From: Ephemerocybe angulata
Lineage: Eukaryota; Basidiomycota; Agaricomycetes; Agaricales; Psathyrellaceae
Direction of reading: 5' to 3'
Length of the DNA: 64,000 nt
NCBI GenBank assembly: GCA_013368325.1
Contig: JAACJK010000163.1
Location: 3,596,001-3,660,000, forward strand
The position numbers were made by a program, and so were the translations under genes. Every line of letters starts with the position of its first letter. The first letter of the stretch is position 1. Positions 1 through 12,235 of this stretch are shown one piece after another. A model generated the notes under the pieces. The model was given only the letters and a program-made list of their open reading frames with translations, ran no database searches and was not told the origin of the DNA.

Positions 1-764
1 ACTGGTATACTCAAGCCTTTGATGATTTCAGAAACAAGGCAATGGTACCCAATCAGCCTTTTGTGTAAGACGCTCTCTCCGTTCGTTCTTGGCCGAGTGC
101 TCTGATACAACAGCCGCGAACAGATTCTCGAATGGCGACCCTATCGGGTACTCGTTGCACGCTGATTTCTACAATGGATGGCGCCCGGGCGTTCTTCAGC
201 GTGCTCTCAACGAGTGCAACTGCAATCCATACGGTGATCCCGCGTGCTGCGTTGCGAAAGGCATATTCAGCATGGACCAGACGAAGAAATGCTTCATTAC
301 GGATACACTGCTTGAGCAGAGTAAGTTCTTCTTATGTATCGCGGGCCCGAGAGAGGGGTGACTGACTAACTGAAATGCTATTAGCGTCTGGAACCTTGGC
401 CGCTCTGCCCGGCGCCAATCCCGTACAGAAGGACTGCTTCGAGCTTTTCACGGATCCAGTGACACCAGCGATCCTCAGCCCGGTATACGTCCACAATGGC
501 ACTGGGCCAACCTTGTCCGGTACCGTCACCACTCCGGTTCAGACGGCCATGGAAACGAAAGAGAAACCGAAGGGTACCTGCGTTGCCAATTCGGCCCCCA
601 GTTCGGGTCATCGCATTGAATTGTGTCCCTTCAGTGTATGTACGCTCGGTGCCGTTGTCTTCTTAATATTTATATACTAGGTTGATGCTACATGTGCGTA
701 TGTTCCTGACATAGGTTCTGCTCATCTACGGCATGAAGAACCCTCGGGTATCTCAAGTCTAATT
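1..764 (+). CDS. DUF1996 domain protein, 3' part
   Basis: Only the C-terminal part lies in the window; the gene begins beyond the left edge. An open frame starts at base 3, and a splice near 65/121 joins it to a stretch containing FSNGDPIGYSLHADFYNGW, followed by a Cys-rich segment (NECNCNPYGDPACCVAKG). This is the conserved core of DUF1996, a family of secreted fungal proteins of unknown function. A second intron at about 321-384 is clear. A third (about 636-680) would give a short different tail ending near 764; without it the frame stops at 680. The Cys content fits an extracellular protein, but the signal peptide is outside the window. Family assignment is firm, function unknown, 3' end uncertain. 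Confidence 0.8.
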
Positions 765-1150
765 TAAAGCGCTTATGACTACGGTCCATTCAAATCGACC
801 TTCCCTTCAGAATGAAACCCCCCAACTAAGCAATAACTGGAACAGCAGCAGCCTCAATTATCCTGCCACTCACTAGCGTATAGAGGAATATATTGCGGGG
901 ATTTCTCTTTCGGAATGGCTCTCGGAGGACTTTGAGCGCTTGTGGCATACAGCATCAAGTCTTCTCCCACAAGAAGTATCGAGCGGCTTCTTTTGTCACC
1001 TCGGGACCTCTCCCACGCAATGAAAAGGGTCATCCAGCCAATTCTCATAAGGCTTTCTGTGTCATCGCGGAGTCACTTGTCCGAGAGGCATGTATATATA
1101 AACAGTCATACTCATTCTTCCCTTTTGCCCCACACTAGTTCTTTCCGAAG
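765..1150 (+). promoter_or_regulatory. Upstream region of P450 no. 1, with TATA box
   Basis: No gene is seen. A TATA-like run (TATATATAAA) at 1093-1102 lies about 50 bases before the ATG at 1151, a usual fungal core-promoter spacing. Confidence 0.5.
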
Positions 1151-3273
1151 ATGGCAACTTGGATCGAGCTACTGGCCTCTGCGGTAATCGCTTTCACCCT
1201 GTTCCAATGGCTCTCCTTCCATCGTACCAGGTCCAAGGTATGCATCTCTCATCGTTTTATCGTTAATCGATGTCTTCAGCGTATCTACTAAATACCACAA
1301 TACCTAGCTGGGACACATTCCAACGCTGGGTTCAGACTGGTTCATCTTGTCGTATTTCGATGCTTGGAAGTTCATCTTCAAGGCTCACAACATGATCCCG
1401 ACTGGTTATGCAAAGGTGCGTGGCTAGAACAATGTCAGAATCCGCGAATGCTCAGTGCTCACTATTCTTTTCTTCACAGTACAACAAGAGCATATTCAAG
1501 ATGCCAACTCTCACAACCTCGAGCCGATGGCTCGTTGTCGTGAGCGATCTGGAAATGATCGAGGACATGCGGAAAGCGCCTTCGGACGTCCTGTCGTTTA
1601 GGGGTGCATCCTTGGATGTATGTGCACCACTATCATCTCGCGTCGCACGCAACGGAATATTCACGTAAACCTCAGCTTTTGCAAAGCGAGTCCCTCTTAA
1701 AGGACCACATCCGAACCCCACCTTTCCACGTTCCAGTCGTCCGAACCCCACTCACTCGCGGGTTCTCGTCGCAATTCGGAGAGGTTAGCGACGAGATCAA
1801 AGCTTCGTGTAACCAATGGCTAGACGCTGGGGACGGTGCGTACCATCAACCCTGCACGGACTATGCGCACTGATTTGGGCTCTCTTCAGATTGGAAGGCC
1901 TTCGTTCTGCATAAGTCCCTTGTTCATGTGGTCTGCAGAACAAGTAACCGATTCTTTCTCGGTCTCCCTCTATGTACGTACGCCGATGTACATTGCAACG
2001 CGCGCACTAACTCGCCGATAGGCAGAAATACGGAGTATCTCAAGATTCAGGAAAACTGGACACTCCATGTCATGCTCTCAGCGAATCTACTAAACGTCAC
2101 GCCCAACATTTTAAAACCGTACGCTCGAACCATAGAATGGCCTGACCACCCTCCACTAACATGACGCCGAGCACATTAGAATTGTTTCAGCCATGTTACT
2201 TCCTGTTCATTCTGCGATCAAGAAAGTTGAGAAGATCCTCGCACCCGTAATCCAGCAACGACTTGACAAGCTCAAGCTACACGGGCAGGACTGGGAAGGA
2301 AGGCCTGTGAGTTTCTATTTGCAAATGAGATCGAGGTTGTTCCCGACTGACTCAGAGAGCGGCAGAACGATATGATAACTTGGTTGATTGACGCCGCGCC
2401 GCCCGAAAACCGCAACATTAAAGACATCTCGATGAAGGTCACGCTCCTAAACTTTGCGGCCATTCATACAACGTCCTTGGTAAGTCAAAGCAATGGTCTA
2501 TTCCATGACGTCTCGAGCTACCGATTATTATAGTTAGCTGACTCTGGCGATGCAGACCTCTACCAACATACTTTTCGATCTCGCCGCGCGCCAGGAGTAT
2601 ATCGCTCCTCTCAGAGCTGAGATTGAAGAAGCCATCGCAAGTCACGGCTGGTCGAAGGACGCCATGAATCGCATGCGAAAACTTGATAGCTTTATGAAGG
2701 AGTCAAGTCGTCTATCTGGGTTCAGCGGAAGTAAGTAGTACCGTGCACGATCGCGTGTCTATTGCTGATGCCCCATATCTAAGTCTCGATGAGGAGGAAG
2801 GTCATGAAAGACTTTGTCTTCACCAACGGCACTGTAGTCCCTGCAGGTGTGACTGTGGCAGTCGCGAGCGGGGAAATACAGATCGACCCAGAGTACTACG
2901 AGGATCCCAGGACATTCAAAGGCTTCAGGTTCTCAGATATGCGGGAGAACGGCTCTGACGAGCTCGATCCACTGAGGCACCAAATGATATCGCTCGACCC
3001 GACATACATGCTGTTTGGCTTCGGAAGGCATGCTTGGTACGCCTACACACTGCGGCCCCCGTACCTCGCTGACTGTCTATATTCCAAAACTGTAGCCCAG
3101 GTCGATTCTTCGCTGTAAATGAGGTCAAGGCACTGCTCGCGTACATTATTCTCAACTACGACATCAAGCTTCCGGGAGATTCGACAGTTCCACCAGATGG
3201 GTTTTGGTTTGGCGGGAATCGAGCACCGAGTAGCTCTGGGGAAGTGTTGCTGAGGAAGCGAAGGATTGATTAA
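1151..3273 (+). CDS. Cytochrome P450 no. 1 (CYP512-like)
   Basis: Haem-thiolate monooxygenase, probably ER-anchored. The start at 1151 gives a short hydrophobic anchor (MATWIELLASAVIAF) followed by a basic stretch and IPTLGS, as in CYP512-type proteins. Many short introns interrupt the gene. Visible marks are the I-helix region around NFAAIHTTSL, the ExxR segment (KESSR), a PERF-like region (FKGFRFSDM) and the haem loop GFGRHACPGRF. The Cys codon of that loop is split by an intron (TG|C). The tail ends LLRKRRID. All exons I followed stay open, so it looks intact. It is closest to P450 no. 2 (complement 26926-29133), matching in anchor, IPTLGS and FDAWKF segments. Substrate unknown; subfamily by resemblance only. 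Confidence 0.9.
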
Positions 3274-3800
3274 ACGTATACCAAGGACTCGAGGATGTAG
3301 ATTTTGTCATACGTGCTTTGATGTAAGTACCAACTATGTCATTACTTTGTGATTGGAAGGTTGGCCTCAAGGTCATCTATGCACTTTTGCCTTTCTTCCG
3401 CATGCTCCTGGATCTCAGAAAGGTATGCGAAGGGTCGCCAAAAAAGAGGGTTGTCTGCTGAGTCTCATCGGCATCCTCAATGCCGAACATCCCACGGTTG
3501 GGTAAGATCCAGCGATCAGTGGACTTCGACCGCCAATGGTTACAACGGAATGCCGCATAATGAGAGCACAAGACCAAATTTATGCTTTTATTAGGGATGG
3601 TATTAGCTTCCTTGGCTTTTCAGGTAGGTCAGAGGGGAGCTAGAACGAGCGGGAGCAACCATAAGTGAGTTATCGGGAGTTGAAACCGCATCACGGACTT
3701 TGCCGAACGAACATTGAGAGTGGCCACTGGTCCATGGTTTGGTTGCAACGAACAAAAACACGCTCTTCTCTTAAACCACAACCACCACCATCCTTCCCAA
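3274..3800. other. Intergenic
   Basis: 3' flank of P450 no. 1 and 5' flank of the next gene. An upstream in-frame ATG at 3714 exists, but I prefer 3801. No other signal was recognised. Confidence 0.4.
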
Positions 3801-6261
3801 ATGTCATTTTCTATTCCTGTGGGGTTTCCCATGTCTGCACGCGCACCCACTGATCAGTGGACTTCGTCTTCAAACAACCCTTTTACTACCCCAGCCTCAA
3901 ATGCCGATCCGATGGCGGGCCCATCGCAGCAAGATTGGAATTCAATCGGACTACACGATCTCTTAGACCGCTATGAAGAAGGTGTCAACGCAAACTATGA
4001 CCTGCTGGTGAAGGATGTGGGGAAATTGGCCCCGTGCTTTCTGTGGGCATGCAAATGGGTCTGCGTTGTCGCCAACTCCGACTCGTCGTACTTCCGAGAC
4101 GAGAGCAGCGCTCAGAAGGTAATTCTGCTCTCTATTAGCAAGGCTTTTGAGGGCGTTCACTAACCCAATTTCTGTCATTTAGATCGCCAAGATCTTTCAG
4201 GTACGCACTAGCTTGGCCCGAACCCTAGCTTTCAAAGATATGATGCTAATTTGTGATCCGCAGGTGGCGTTCGCGACGATGCGAATGTATTATATCACAC
4301 CGGATATCCACGACTACTGCCTACCAACAAAGCTTGTGTACAGAGACGCGTATCGGAGCGCTCTAGTCGTGCTGGATAAACATAAACACGTGCCCGGTCC
4401 CAACTCGGTCACCAGGGGTAGGTCGCACTTCCCGTCATGAGCTTATCCAACACATTCTAACCTTTCATTTGAATCGATTGATTCAGCCCAAATATTCGAG
4501 CTCGTCGCACCTCTGCATACATACGGCGATCCACCGGCGAAACCCAATCCCCTTGACATCCTCCAAGCCCTCTCGTTCGATAACGTCGACGATGCTCGGC
4601 TTCCCGGAGAAATGGGGCCTCCGAAGGTTCCATACACCAAAAACCTCGATATCTTTGAGCATGCCTTCAAAGAAAACGTTCTGAAGCGCAAAAGGGAAAA
4701 GGAAAGAGCCGATCCCCGCCCCAAGAAGAAGGTCTACACCGAAGAGGAGCAACGCAAGCGGAACGAGGAAATGCGACATGGGCGCATCCAGCGCTGGACC
4801 ATCAAATGGGCGGGCCTGCACAATGAAGATTATATCAAGCAGCGGGAGGCATCTGGGAGCCTGGCGCCTGAGAGGTGGAATCGCAATTTAAGGAAGCCGC
4901 TGCTTGCGATGAGCCCATTCGAGATCGAGGTGTGCCGCGAGGTAAAGAGGAACGCGGAGTTTAAGAAGCCGGAGGTTTTGGCGAACTTCGTCGAGTTCAT
5001 GAAGGGCCTTGACAGGAAAGCTGAGGAAAGAGAGAGGAAGAAGAAGCAGAGAGCAGCCAAGAAAGGGAAGGGCAAAGAGGCAAAGAGACAGAAGGCAGTC
5101 CCGAAGGGAAAGGAGTGTGATGTGGGTGGTGCAGAGGTTGAGGATCCGACAACCGAGCCAGAGGATAATGGAAATGATGATGCACCTGCTACTGGAGGCG
5201 AGAGATTGCTTACGGCTCCTACGAATGGGGTCCACTACGGGAAGGAAGTCCAAAACAAGACTGGCAATGCCGCTATGAGATTTTCCTTGCGCAGAGCCTC
5301 TCAGCTCGCGGGTCCCTCGGAAACGGATGTCGCAGAGAAGAGGATTCCCCCTTCTCTGGCAAGCGTCTCAGGAAGAACGGCCGCTGGCCCGCGCCAATCT
5401 CTCTCCAGGAAGCCTGACGTCCAGATCAAGACCGGCAAAGAGGTGGCCCCGCCTACACCGCTGCACAGAGGATCTGCACTTGCCGCCGCCCCCACACTCG
5501 CTAGCATCTCACGCAGAAATGGCGCCGAAGTCAAGGATGTACCCGCTCCCCGCAAGGCAGGAAAAATGCGTTCCAATGTTCCCCGACCCATCAACTCGGG
5601 CTTGAAGCGCGAATCCGCTATTACCTTCGACACTCAGCCAGTTCAAGCAGCTCCGGCCAAGTCATCGAAACCCACCGGACTGAAGCGCGAGCCTGCTATC
5701 ACCTTGGACACCCCCACCCTCACCACCATCTCGGAGAAGAACGCCGCTGAAGCTGCCCCTGCACCCCGGGCCGCTCGTGCTTTGAGGAGGCAGGAAAGAG
5801 CCAAGCCCGCTGATTTTGTGGAGAGCGCGAAGACGCGCACTGTCCAAGCTCCTACTACCTCCTCAGTTCCTGCCAATAACTCGAAGAAATCGAAGAAGGA
5901 CGAGGCCAAGTCAGTTAAACCTGGCCTGAAGCGCGCCGCAGTCGAATCCCAGCCATCCAAACCAGCGGAGGCTGAAGTCGTCGTCGAGCCAGAAGCCGCA
6001 GTGGAAGTCGTAAAGGTCGAGCACACCGCCGCACAAGAACTCGCACCCGCTGGATCGGCACGCCCCGAGCCGCTGAATCCTAAGCGCCGCTCGACTCGTA
6101 TTGCGGCCGACCCCATGTACGCTGCGGGGCTCTCTTACGATTATGGCTCCAGGCGTGGTAGGAGCGTTAAGGTCGAGCCGGATACTAGTGTTGCCGCGGA
6201 GGACTTGAAGAAGAAGGGACGTCCGACGCGTGCGATTCCGACGAAGCGTCGTAGAGTTTGA
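3801..6261 (+). CDS. Large basic, probably nuclear protein of unknown function
   Basis: Four exons (3801-4118, 4183-4200, 4264-4417, 4487-6261) join in frame to 754 residues. The second exon is an 18-nt microexon encoding IAKIFQ. The N-terminal third is a folded-looking region (VAFATMRMYYITPDIHDYC, then LVYRDAYRSALVVLDKHKH). Next comes a highly charged Lys/Arg/Glu segment, then a long Ala/Pro/Ser-rich disordered tail. The tail repeats an LKRExAIT-type motif (SGLKRESAITFDT, TGLKREPAITLDT) and ends in PTKRRRV, an SV40-like nuclear signal. The long last exon alone would suggest a start at 4612, but the upstream exons continue its frame. I do not recognise the family; a chromatin or RNA role is only inferred from composition. 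Confidence 0.7.
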
Positions 6262-7112
6262 GTGAGGAGTACAGTGCAGGTTAGTTCCAAGTTTACTTCT
6301 TTGAAACGCCACTTACTCACCTTGTTGCCATCCAGAGCTTGCTATTCCACACTTGTATCACCAATGCTTCTATTTCATTCTATTCTTTCTACGACTCCGT
6401 CCTACCCACTTCAAACCCATTTCTACTATGCATTTGTTCCCTGTCCTCGTCTCAAGGACGCAACTGGACTGGAGGGCTCACCCTTTCCATCTCTGTTTTC
6501 ATTTGTTTCTTGTATATCACACGGACTAAATACCTACTACTATACCCCCGCTAGAGCATTACGCTCTAGCTCCCACATATTCCTCGTCGTCCCAAGGACA
6601 CACAGGAGCATCATATCCCACATGTATCGTTATCGCATACATTTCTTCTCATCATCGTTGTATTTCACTCTAATCTGCTAACTATATTTTCGCCATCTGC
6701 CAATCACACCCATTATGCGCTAATGAACATCGATGTCCAAGGCCTGAGTACGATTCAGAGTAGAGTCCCTGACGCTGACTCGGTGCAGTCCGAGTCAGCA
6801 GAATGAGCAGTGTACACTGGTAAGGTCAGGCCAATCGCAAGCTGGCCTCCTGAATAAAAGTAAATCTTCCCTCCACACCACTCAACCTCCAACCTCTCTC
6901 ACTCTCCCCTCCAAGTCCTCCATCCCACCCATCCGAGTAAAAGAGACCTCTCAAAGAACCGGGATCAATCCCCTTGACTCATCACCTTTGCTTGGACCCA
7001 ATCAAACTCCGCCCAAAATTGATCTCACATCCATCTCCCGCCCTCATACCTCGAGCCCACACCCCCAGTCGACCCACACACCCTCGATCCACCCACACCC
7101 ATAGAAGAAGAA
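6262..7112 (+). other. 3' UTR and pyrimidine-rich promoter of eIF2-gamma
   Basis: No gene is seen. The part just before 7113 is strongly C/T-rich, as is common for highly expressed fungal translation genes. Confidence 0.4.
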
Positions 7113-9232
7113 ATGCCGGGCGACGAGACACGCCAAAAACGCAGCGGCGACGACAGCGAGAGCGAGGACGAGGCGGACGAGGTAGAAGAGGCCGTGCCCA
7201 GCGTCGAGGTCGATATCAGCAAGCTGCACCCGCTCAGCCCGGAGGTCATCGCGAAGCAGGTGCGTTCACCCTCTACTCTGGTGTTATACTGCGTATGGTT
7301 GGGGATTGGGTTGTTGATATGTTGTTGTATGGGCAGGCGACTGTTAACATCGGTATGTGGCTTCAGATCTACGTCCGTGCTACCGTCTTTTCCTTCAGTT
7401 TCGCGCTCCCTTGGTCCTGCTTCGCGGATGGAAGGAGACGAGCATACGGAAGGCGCGAGAGATCTGAATAGAATCGACGGACGGACGGGCATACGAAGGA
7501 TATTGACTGATTACCGAATCTCTGCGTGCAGGTACGATCGGACATGTCGCGCACGGAAAGTCGACGGTGGTGAAAGCCATCTCCGGCGTGCAGACCGTCC
7601 GTTTCAAGAACGAGCTCGTCCGCAACATCACCATCAAGCTTGGCTACGCCAACGCCAAAGTGCGTTCTCCTCCCCAATCTACACCAGTGATATCGAATCT
7701 AATCTAATCTCCCCTCCCCCTCCCATCCCATCCTTCTCGCCTCATCCTCTTCACCCCCCTTACTCCACCTTCCGTGACACCATATCGCGCGAAAACGAAA
7801 CAACCGCGATCGCCTCTTCAGATCTTCAAATGCGAAAACCCCGCCTGCCCGCGCCCCGGCTGCTACCGCTCCTACCCCTCCTCCAAGGAAGACCACCCGC
7901 CGTGCGAGCGCCCCGGCTGCGGCGGGCGCATGCAGCTCGTGCGGCACGTCTCCTTCGTCGACTGCCCCGGCCACGACATTCTCATGGCGACCATGCTGAA
8001 CGGCGCCGCCGTCATGGACGCGGCCTTGCTGTTGGTGGCGGGGAACGAGACGTGCCCGCAGCCCCAGACGAGCGAGCATCTGGCTGCGGTGGAGATTATG
8101 AAGCTCGAGCATATTATTATTTTGCAGAATAAGGTGGATTTGATTAAGGAGCCGCAGGCGTTGGAGCATCAGAAGAGTATTAGTGCGTTCGTGAAGGGTG
8201 CGTTCGCTCTCTCTTTCTTCTTCCTCCTCCTCCTCCTCCTCCTCCTCCGCGTGTTATAGAGAGAGAAGATGCTGATGTGTGTGTGGGTGGATTGCAGGCA
8301 CGGTCGCGGAGAACTCGCCCATCGTCCCTATCTCAGCGCAGCTGAAGTACAACATCGACGCCGTGAACGAATACATCGTCAAAAACATCCCGATCCCCCA
8401 GCGCGACTTCACCGCCTCCCCACGTCTCATTGTCATCCGCTCCTTCGACGTCAACAAGCCCGGCGCGGAGGTCGACGAGCTCAAGGGCGGCGTCGCCGGC
8501 GGCTCCATCCTCAAGGGCGTCCTGCGCCTCGGCATGGAGGTCGAGATCCGCCCGGGAATCGTGACGAAGGACAATGCGGGGAGGAATAAGTGCAGGCCGA
8601 TTTTCAGCAGGATTATGAGTCTGCATGCGGAGAATAATTTGTTGGACTTTGCGGTGCCGGGCGGGTTGATTGGGGTGGGGACGAGGATTGATCCTACGCT
8701 TTGTAGGGCGGATAGGCTTGTTGGGCAGGTTTTGGGTGCGGTGGGGCAGTTGCCTAAGATTTATACTGGTGCGTGGCCCCCTTCCCATTTCGTTTCATCT
8801 CTGTTCCATTCGCTGACGCGTCGTGAATCTCACAGAGCTCGAAATCTCCCTGTTCCTCCTGCGCCGCCTGCTCGGTGTCAAGTCCGAAGACAAGAAACAG
8901 ACCAAAGTGTCGAAGCTCATCAAGGGCGAGCTTTTGCTTATCAACATTGGGTCTACGTCTACGGGTGGACGGGTGTTGAGCGTCAAGGCGGATCTGGCGA
9001 AGATCCAGCTGACGAGCCCTGCGTGCACGGAGGTTGGGGAGAAGGTGGCGCTGAGCAGGAGGATTGAGAAGCATTGGCGGTTGGTTGGTGCGTATTTGTT
9101 CGTTCATTTGCTCGTTCCTCGTTCTGGGCCCTCTTTTGGGGGGCTACATATGTTTTATTGGATGTTCGCTGACTTTGTGTCATTTTAGGATGGGGAAGCG
9201 TGCAGCGTGGAACTGTGCTCGAGGTGGATTAG
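7113..9232 (+). CDS. GCD11: Translation initiation factor eIF2, gamma subunit
   Basis: Core GTPase of eIF2, which carries initiator Met-tRNA to the 40S ribosome in the cytosol. Seven exons (7113-7259, 7337-7352, 7532-7659, 7822-8197, 8298-8768, 8836-9087, 9189-9232) give 477 residues. After an acidic N-terminus come the P-loop GHVAHGKST, a zinc ribbon with paired Cys ([11 protein letters not shown] and a second CxxxxC pair), the G3 motif DCPGHD and G4 NKVDL. Domains II and III follow, with [13 protein letters not shown] at the C-terminus. The P-loop Gly codon is split by an intron. The gene looks complete. Its last two exons and 3' flank are duplicated at 12236-12897. Confidence 0.97.
8222..8248 (+). 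repeat. (TCC)9 microsatellite in eIF2-gamma intron 4
   Basis: Nine perfect TCC units inside the intron between 8197 and 8298; a likely length polymorphism. Confidence 0.9.
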
Positions 9233-9686
9233 TCTGTGAAGGACTTGGGAGCGGTGATGCTGTCTTCGATTCGTACAAGTGGAGATTTGTATATTCTTTC
9301 TTACATGCGATGTTCCTCACAATGTTCAATCCAATTCACCCACTCATACATACATCCTTCTCGTTGTCGTTTGGGGATCTCGGCGGGAGTCACTGCGACC
9401 GCCAGTTGCACGAACGGAGATCAGGAAGCTTGATGTTTCAAGGATTTGGGCTTTTAGAGAGGAGAAAGAGCAAGGGTGTTCTCGGTATGTTATGGATGGG
9501 TGAATAAGGAATTGGGGGCCCAGTATAACTGGACATATTTTATTGAGGAAAAAGTTGGATTGATGCTACATTGCCACTGAGGTGATATAAGTACATACAA
9601 GGACTTAGACTTCTTACAGAATCACAAAAGGAAATTAAACGGTAAAGAACATGTGAGCAGGGCCGAAGCAACCTGGAGCCACTGCA
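9233..9686. other. Convergent 3' flanks of eIF2-gamma and the HNH gene
   Basis: No gene is seen. Bases up to about 9500 are the parent of the downstream duplicate (12236-12897). Bases from about 9590 upward, read on the minus strand, are the 3' UTR of the HNH gene that reappears at 26743-26890. Confidence 0.6.
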
Positions 9687-10799
9687 CTAGACAATTTCTA
9701 GTCGGCTAAGGGTGTGTCCAATTAGCAACATATCCAGCAGAAGTTGAGGCTGCGACAGACCTGATGGATCATCGTGAGGCTCAGACACCTCAGATACACC
9801 AACACGATCGGAGTATTTCTTTGTATTTTCATCGGCTGTGCCCTCCCAGCTCGTGCCCTCCCTCACACAGGCCTTCCACGACTCCGACTCACGGGTCGCC
9901 GTGAGGATGTCACGAACAACATCAGCATTCAGCTCCAATTTTCTCTGTCCACTGGCACTAGATGGGGCATCATCTGTGTTCACTGTGGAAGGTGCAAATG
10001 TTGCAAGCGCCGGAAAAGAATCATCGATAGTGATATGGGGGTCATTTTCACTGCCTGGTGGTTTGTCGCGTTTGAGGGAGTCCGACGCGGTATCGAGCAC
10101 GCCCTTTGACAAGATCCAATCCTGCCAAGAGGGTTTATCGGGCACATATTGTTCGATGGGTTCGAAAGGATGATTCCCACGAACACGCATCTCGTGAATA
10201 ATGAAAAGCGCTGGAGGAGGAGCATGGCGATCTCCAACGTCGAGGGCAACAGCTTTTCCGTGGAATTCCTCATAATCTTCATGATTGGAAAAGTTGATGA
10301 ACACATATTTCTGAACCTATTTCTTATGAGTACATGGCCCAAAATCGGCAATGCAAGCTTACCTCAGGGACATATCTTATAAAGAAAACATATTCATTGA
10401 ACCCCGCGCGGTGATTAGCACACATTAACACGCCGTTTCGAGGTTCGTGTTCAGGATAGTCTGTGACCTTTGGTGGAATCCAGCCACGGGCCTTGAGATC
10501 CGACCACTGTGCTTTCATGTCAATGACAGGCTATTTCAAATCGCTGTTTCACCTACAGCCACGGATTCTTCAAACGTAGAGCCAATAATGTGGCAATGGT
10601 GGAGAGTCACAAAATTAGACATCCCACACACTACGCAACGCCTTTTTCCAAGGAATATGTCTCGGTTGTCTATACCTGCATCGAATTTCTTACTTGCTGA
10701 TGACCCTGTTGTATCTGATTCCCATTCATTGTAGCCATATCCAGGGGGAGGCCCGTTTGGCGGGAGAGGAAGTTGGAAGGTGGGCAGAGGTGCAGCCAT
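9687..10799 (-). CDS. HNH nuclease-domain protein, fungal type
   Basis: Three exons. The first ends near 10557 (STFEESVAV), the second runs to FIRYVPE, and the third begins with KYVFINFSNHEDY. The N-terminus is proline-rich, followed by the zinc/metal core CVVCG and LHHCHII. Then come EPRNGVLMCANHRAGF (the second half of the HNH fold) and the strongly conserved FIIHEMRVRGNHPF block. The C-terminal 100 residues are low-complexity and acidic. Members of this family are numerous in Agaricomycetes; their substrate is not known to me, so nuclease activity is inferred from the HNH residues. It is convergent with eIF2-gamma. Its last nine codons and 3' UTR have a second copy at 26743-26890. Confidence 0.85.
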
Positions 10800-10884
10800 A
10801 GTGGTGGTGAAGAGGAAGGAGCAATTGATTCACATTAGCTGCGCAACACTGAGACCACAGTCAGGCCTGGGAAAGGGCTCATTG

Positions 10885-11209
10885 GTAAGCAGAATGCGAA
10901 GCGCCTAGGGGCGCGTCTACCCTTCTCCACCCCAGGCTCTCCCAGGGCTTACGACGATCCAGATGGAGAGTCCAGGGCGCTAATCCCTCCAAACGCAACT
11001 TGGCGCTGCGGGCGCTTGCCAAGCCAAAACAAACATCGTCGCATCAGCCCATTGTTAGCAGAACTTCTCCACCTAGGGGCGCATCTACCTTTCAAGCTCT
11101 ACCTGCAGATTCTTCTCCTGGTTGAAGATGGAGAGTCCAGGGCGCTAATTCCTCCAAACGCAATTTAGGAGCGCTGCGGGCGCTTGCCAAGCCAAAACAA
11201 ACATCAGCT
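10885..11209 (+). repeat. Imperfect tandem duplication of about 165 bp upstream of YAE1
   Basis: The segment starting near 10885 (a CTAGGGGCGC block, then GATGGAGAGTCCAGGGCGCT at 10962) recurs from about 11054 (CTAGGGGCGC block, then the same GATGGAGAG block at 11127). The second halves, through GCCAAGCCAAAACAAACATC, are nearly identical apart from a small insertion. The duplication sits in the HNH/YAE1 divergent interval, ending about 125 bases before the YAE1 start. Confidence 0.85.
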
Positions 11210-11334
11210 CAAACATCATCCATCACAAATCTCAGTTCAATTTTGATCTATCACTGTCTCTAGGCTCATTCCTGCACCACCACATTCTCTTACCCTTTAC
11301 TCTTCAAAAAGCACCCCCCCAACAAGCAGCCGCG

Positions 11335-12004
11335 ATGGACTCTCCCTGGGACGAAGAAATCTCCAACGACGCCTACAACGGCGAATCCCACTGGCAAAAA
11401 ATCGCATCCGATTTCACGAACGTGAGGTCCACCCCCCCTCGCCATCCCAAGCTCTAATTAAACCAAAACCGCCCACCCACCCACACGCCCGCCCGCCCTC
11501 CAGGCAGGCTACAGAGACGGCATCACAGCCGGGAAAGAGGGTGCCCTCCAAGACGGCTTCGACTCCGGCTTCGCAGTGACCGGCGCACCTCTAGGTCGCG
11601 ACATCGGCCGCATACGCGGAATCTCCGCCGCGCTCCTCGCTCTCACCAACAAGGGCACCCTCGCCCTCTCCTCCTCCACCCCCGGGGTCCGAGACGGGCT
11701 GCGCGATATCGCTGCCCAGCTCGCGGACATACGTTTCTCGGACATCGTGCCCCCGGATCTGGAGGCGGAGGAGCACGCGCGGGAACACATGCGCGTGGAG
11801 GGCGAGGCGCTGGAGATGGATTCTGAGGAGTTGAATGATAAGAAGGATGTGGAGGGGTTGGAGGACTTGTTGGCTGGGATGTCGGCGAGTGGGAATGGGA
11901 AGGAGCGCAGGCCGCAGAGGCCCACGATGCAGGATTTCGAGGTCCTGAAGAAAAGGTTGGAGGCGCTGGTTGGGACATTGGGGTTACAAATCCAGCTGAG
12001 TTGA
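11335..12004 (+). CDS. YAE1: YAE1-family Fe-S assembly adaptor
   Basis: Two exons (11335-11421 and 11504-12004) give 195 residues. The N-terminus is MDSPWDEEISND. The second exon opens with the family's Gly-every-fourth-residue helix (AGYRDGITAGKEGALQDGF, then DSGFAVTGAPLGRDIGRIRG). In yeast, Yae1 with Lto1 recruits the ABC protein Rli1 to the cytosolic Fe-S targeting machinery, and so supports ribosome recycling. The rest is a helical acidic segment ending LQIQLS. Length and motif fit the family. The alternative is the related Lto1 family, which shares the motif but is usually shorter. Confidence 0.85.
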
Positions 12005-12235
12005 AGGAGGATGGATGGATTTCGAACGTGCAAGGCACACACAACGGTTAGGCATAACCTTGTTCTTCAGACGACATACTGACAGTATTTAGATGGCTCT
12101 CCGGAGCACAGGCGGAGGTCAAAGACCCAAGAGTCAGGCCAAGGGGCACGCCGAGCGAGGGACGAGGTAACATCAGGATCCCACCAGGACAAGGATTACA
12201 ACGCCAGTCAGGCGGAACGAGGAATCCATCCAATG

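Noticed and set aside
4612..6261. Start of the basic nuclear protein at 4612
   Set aside because: Upstream exons from 3801 splice into the same frame with good GT-AG sites and exact codon phase.
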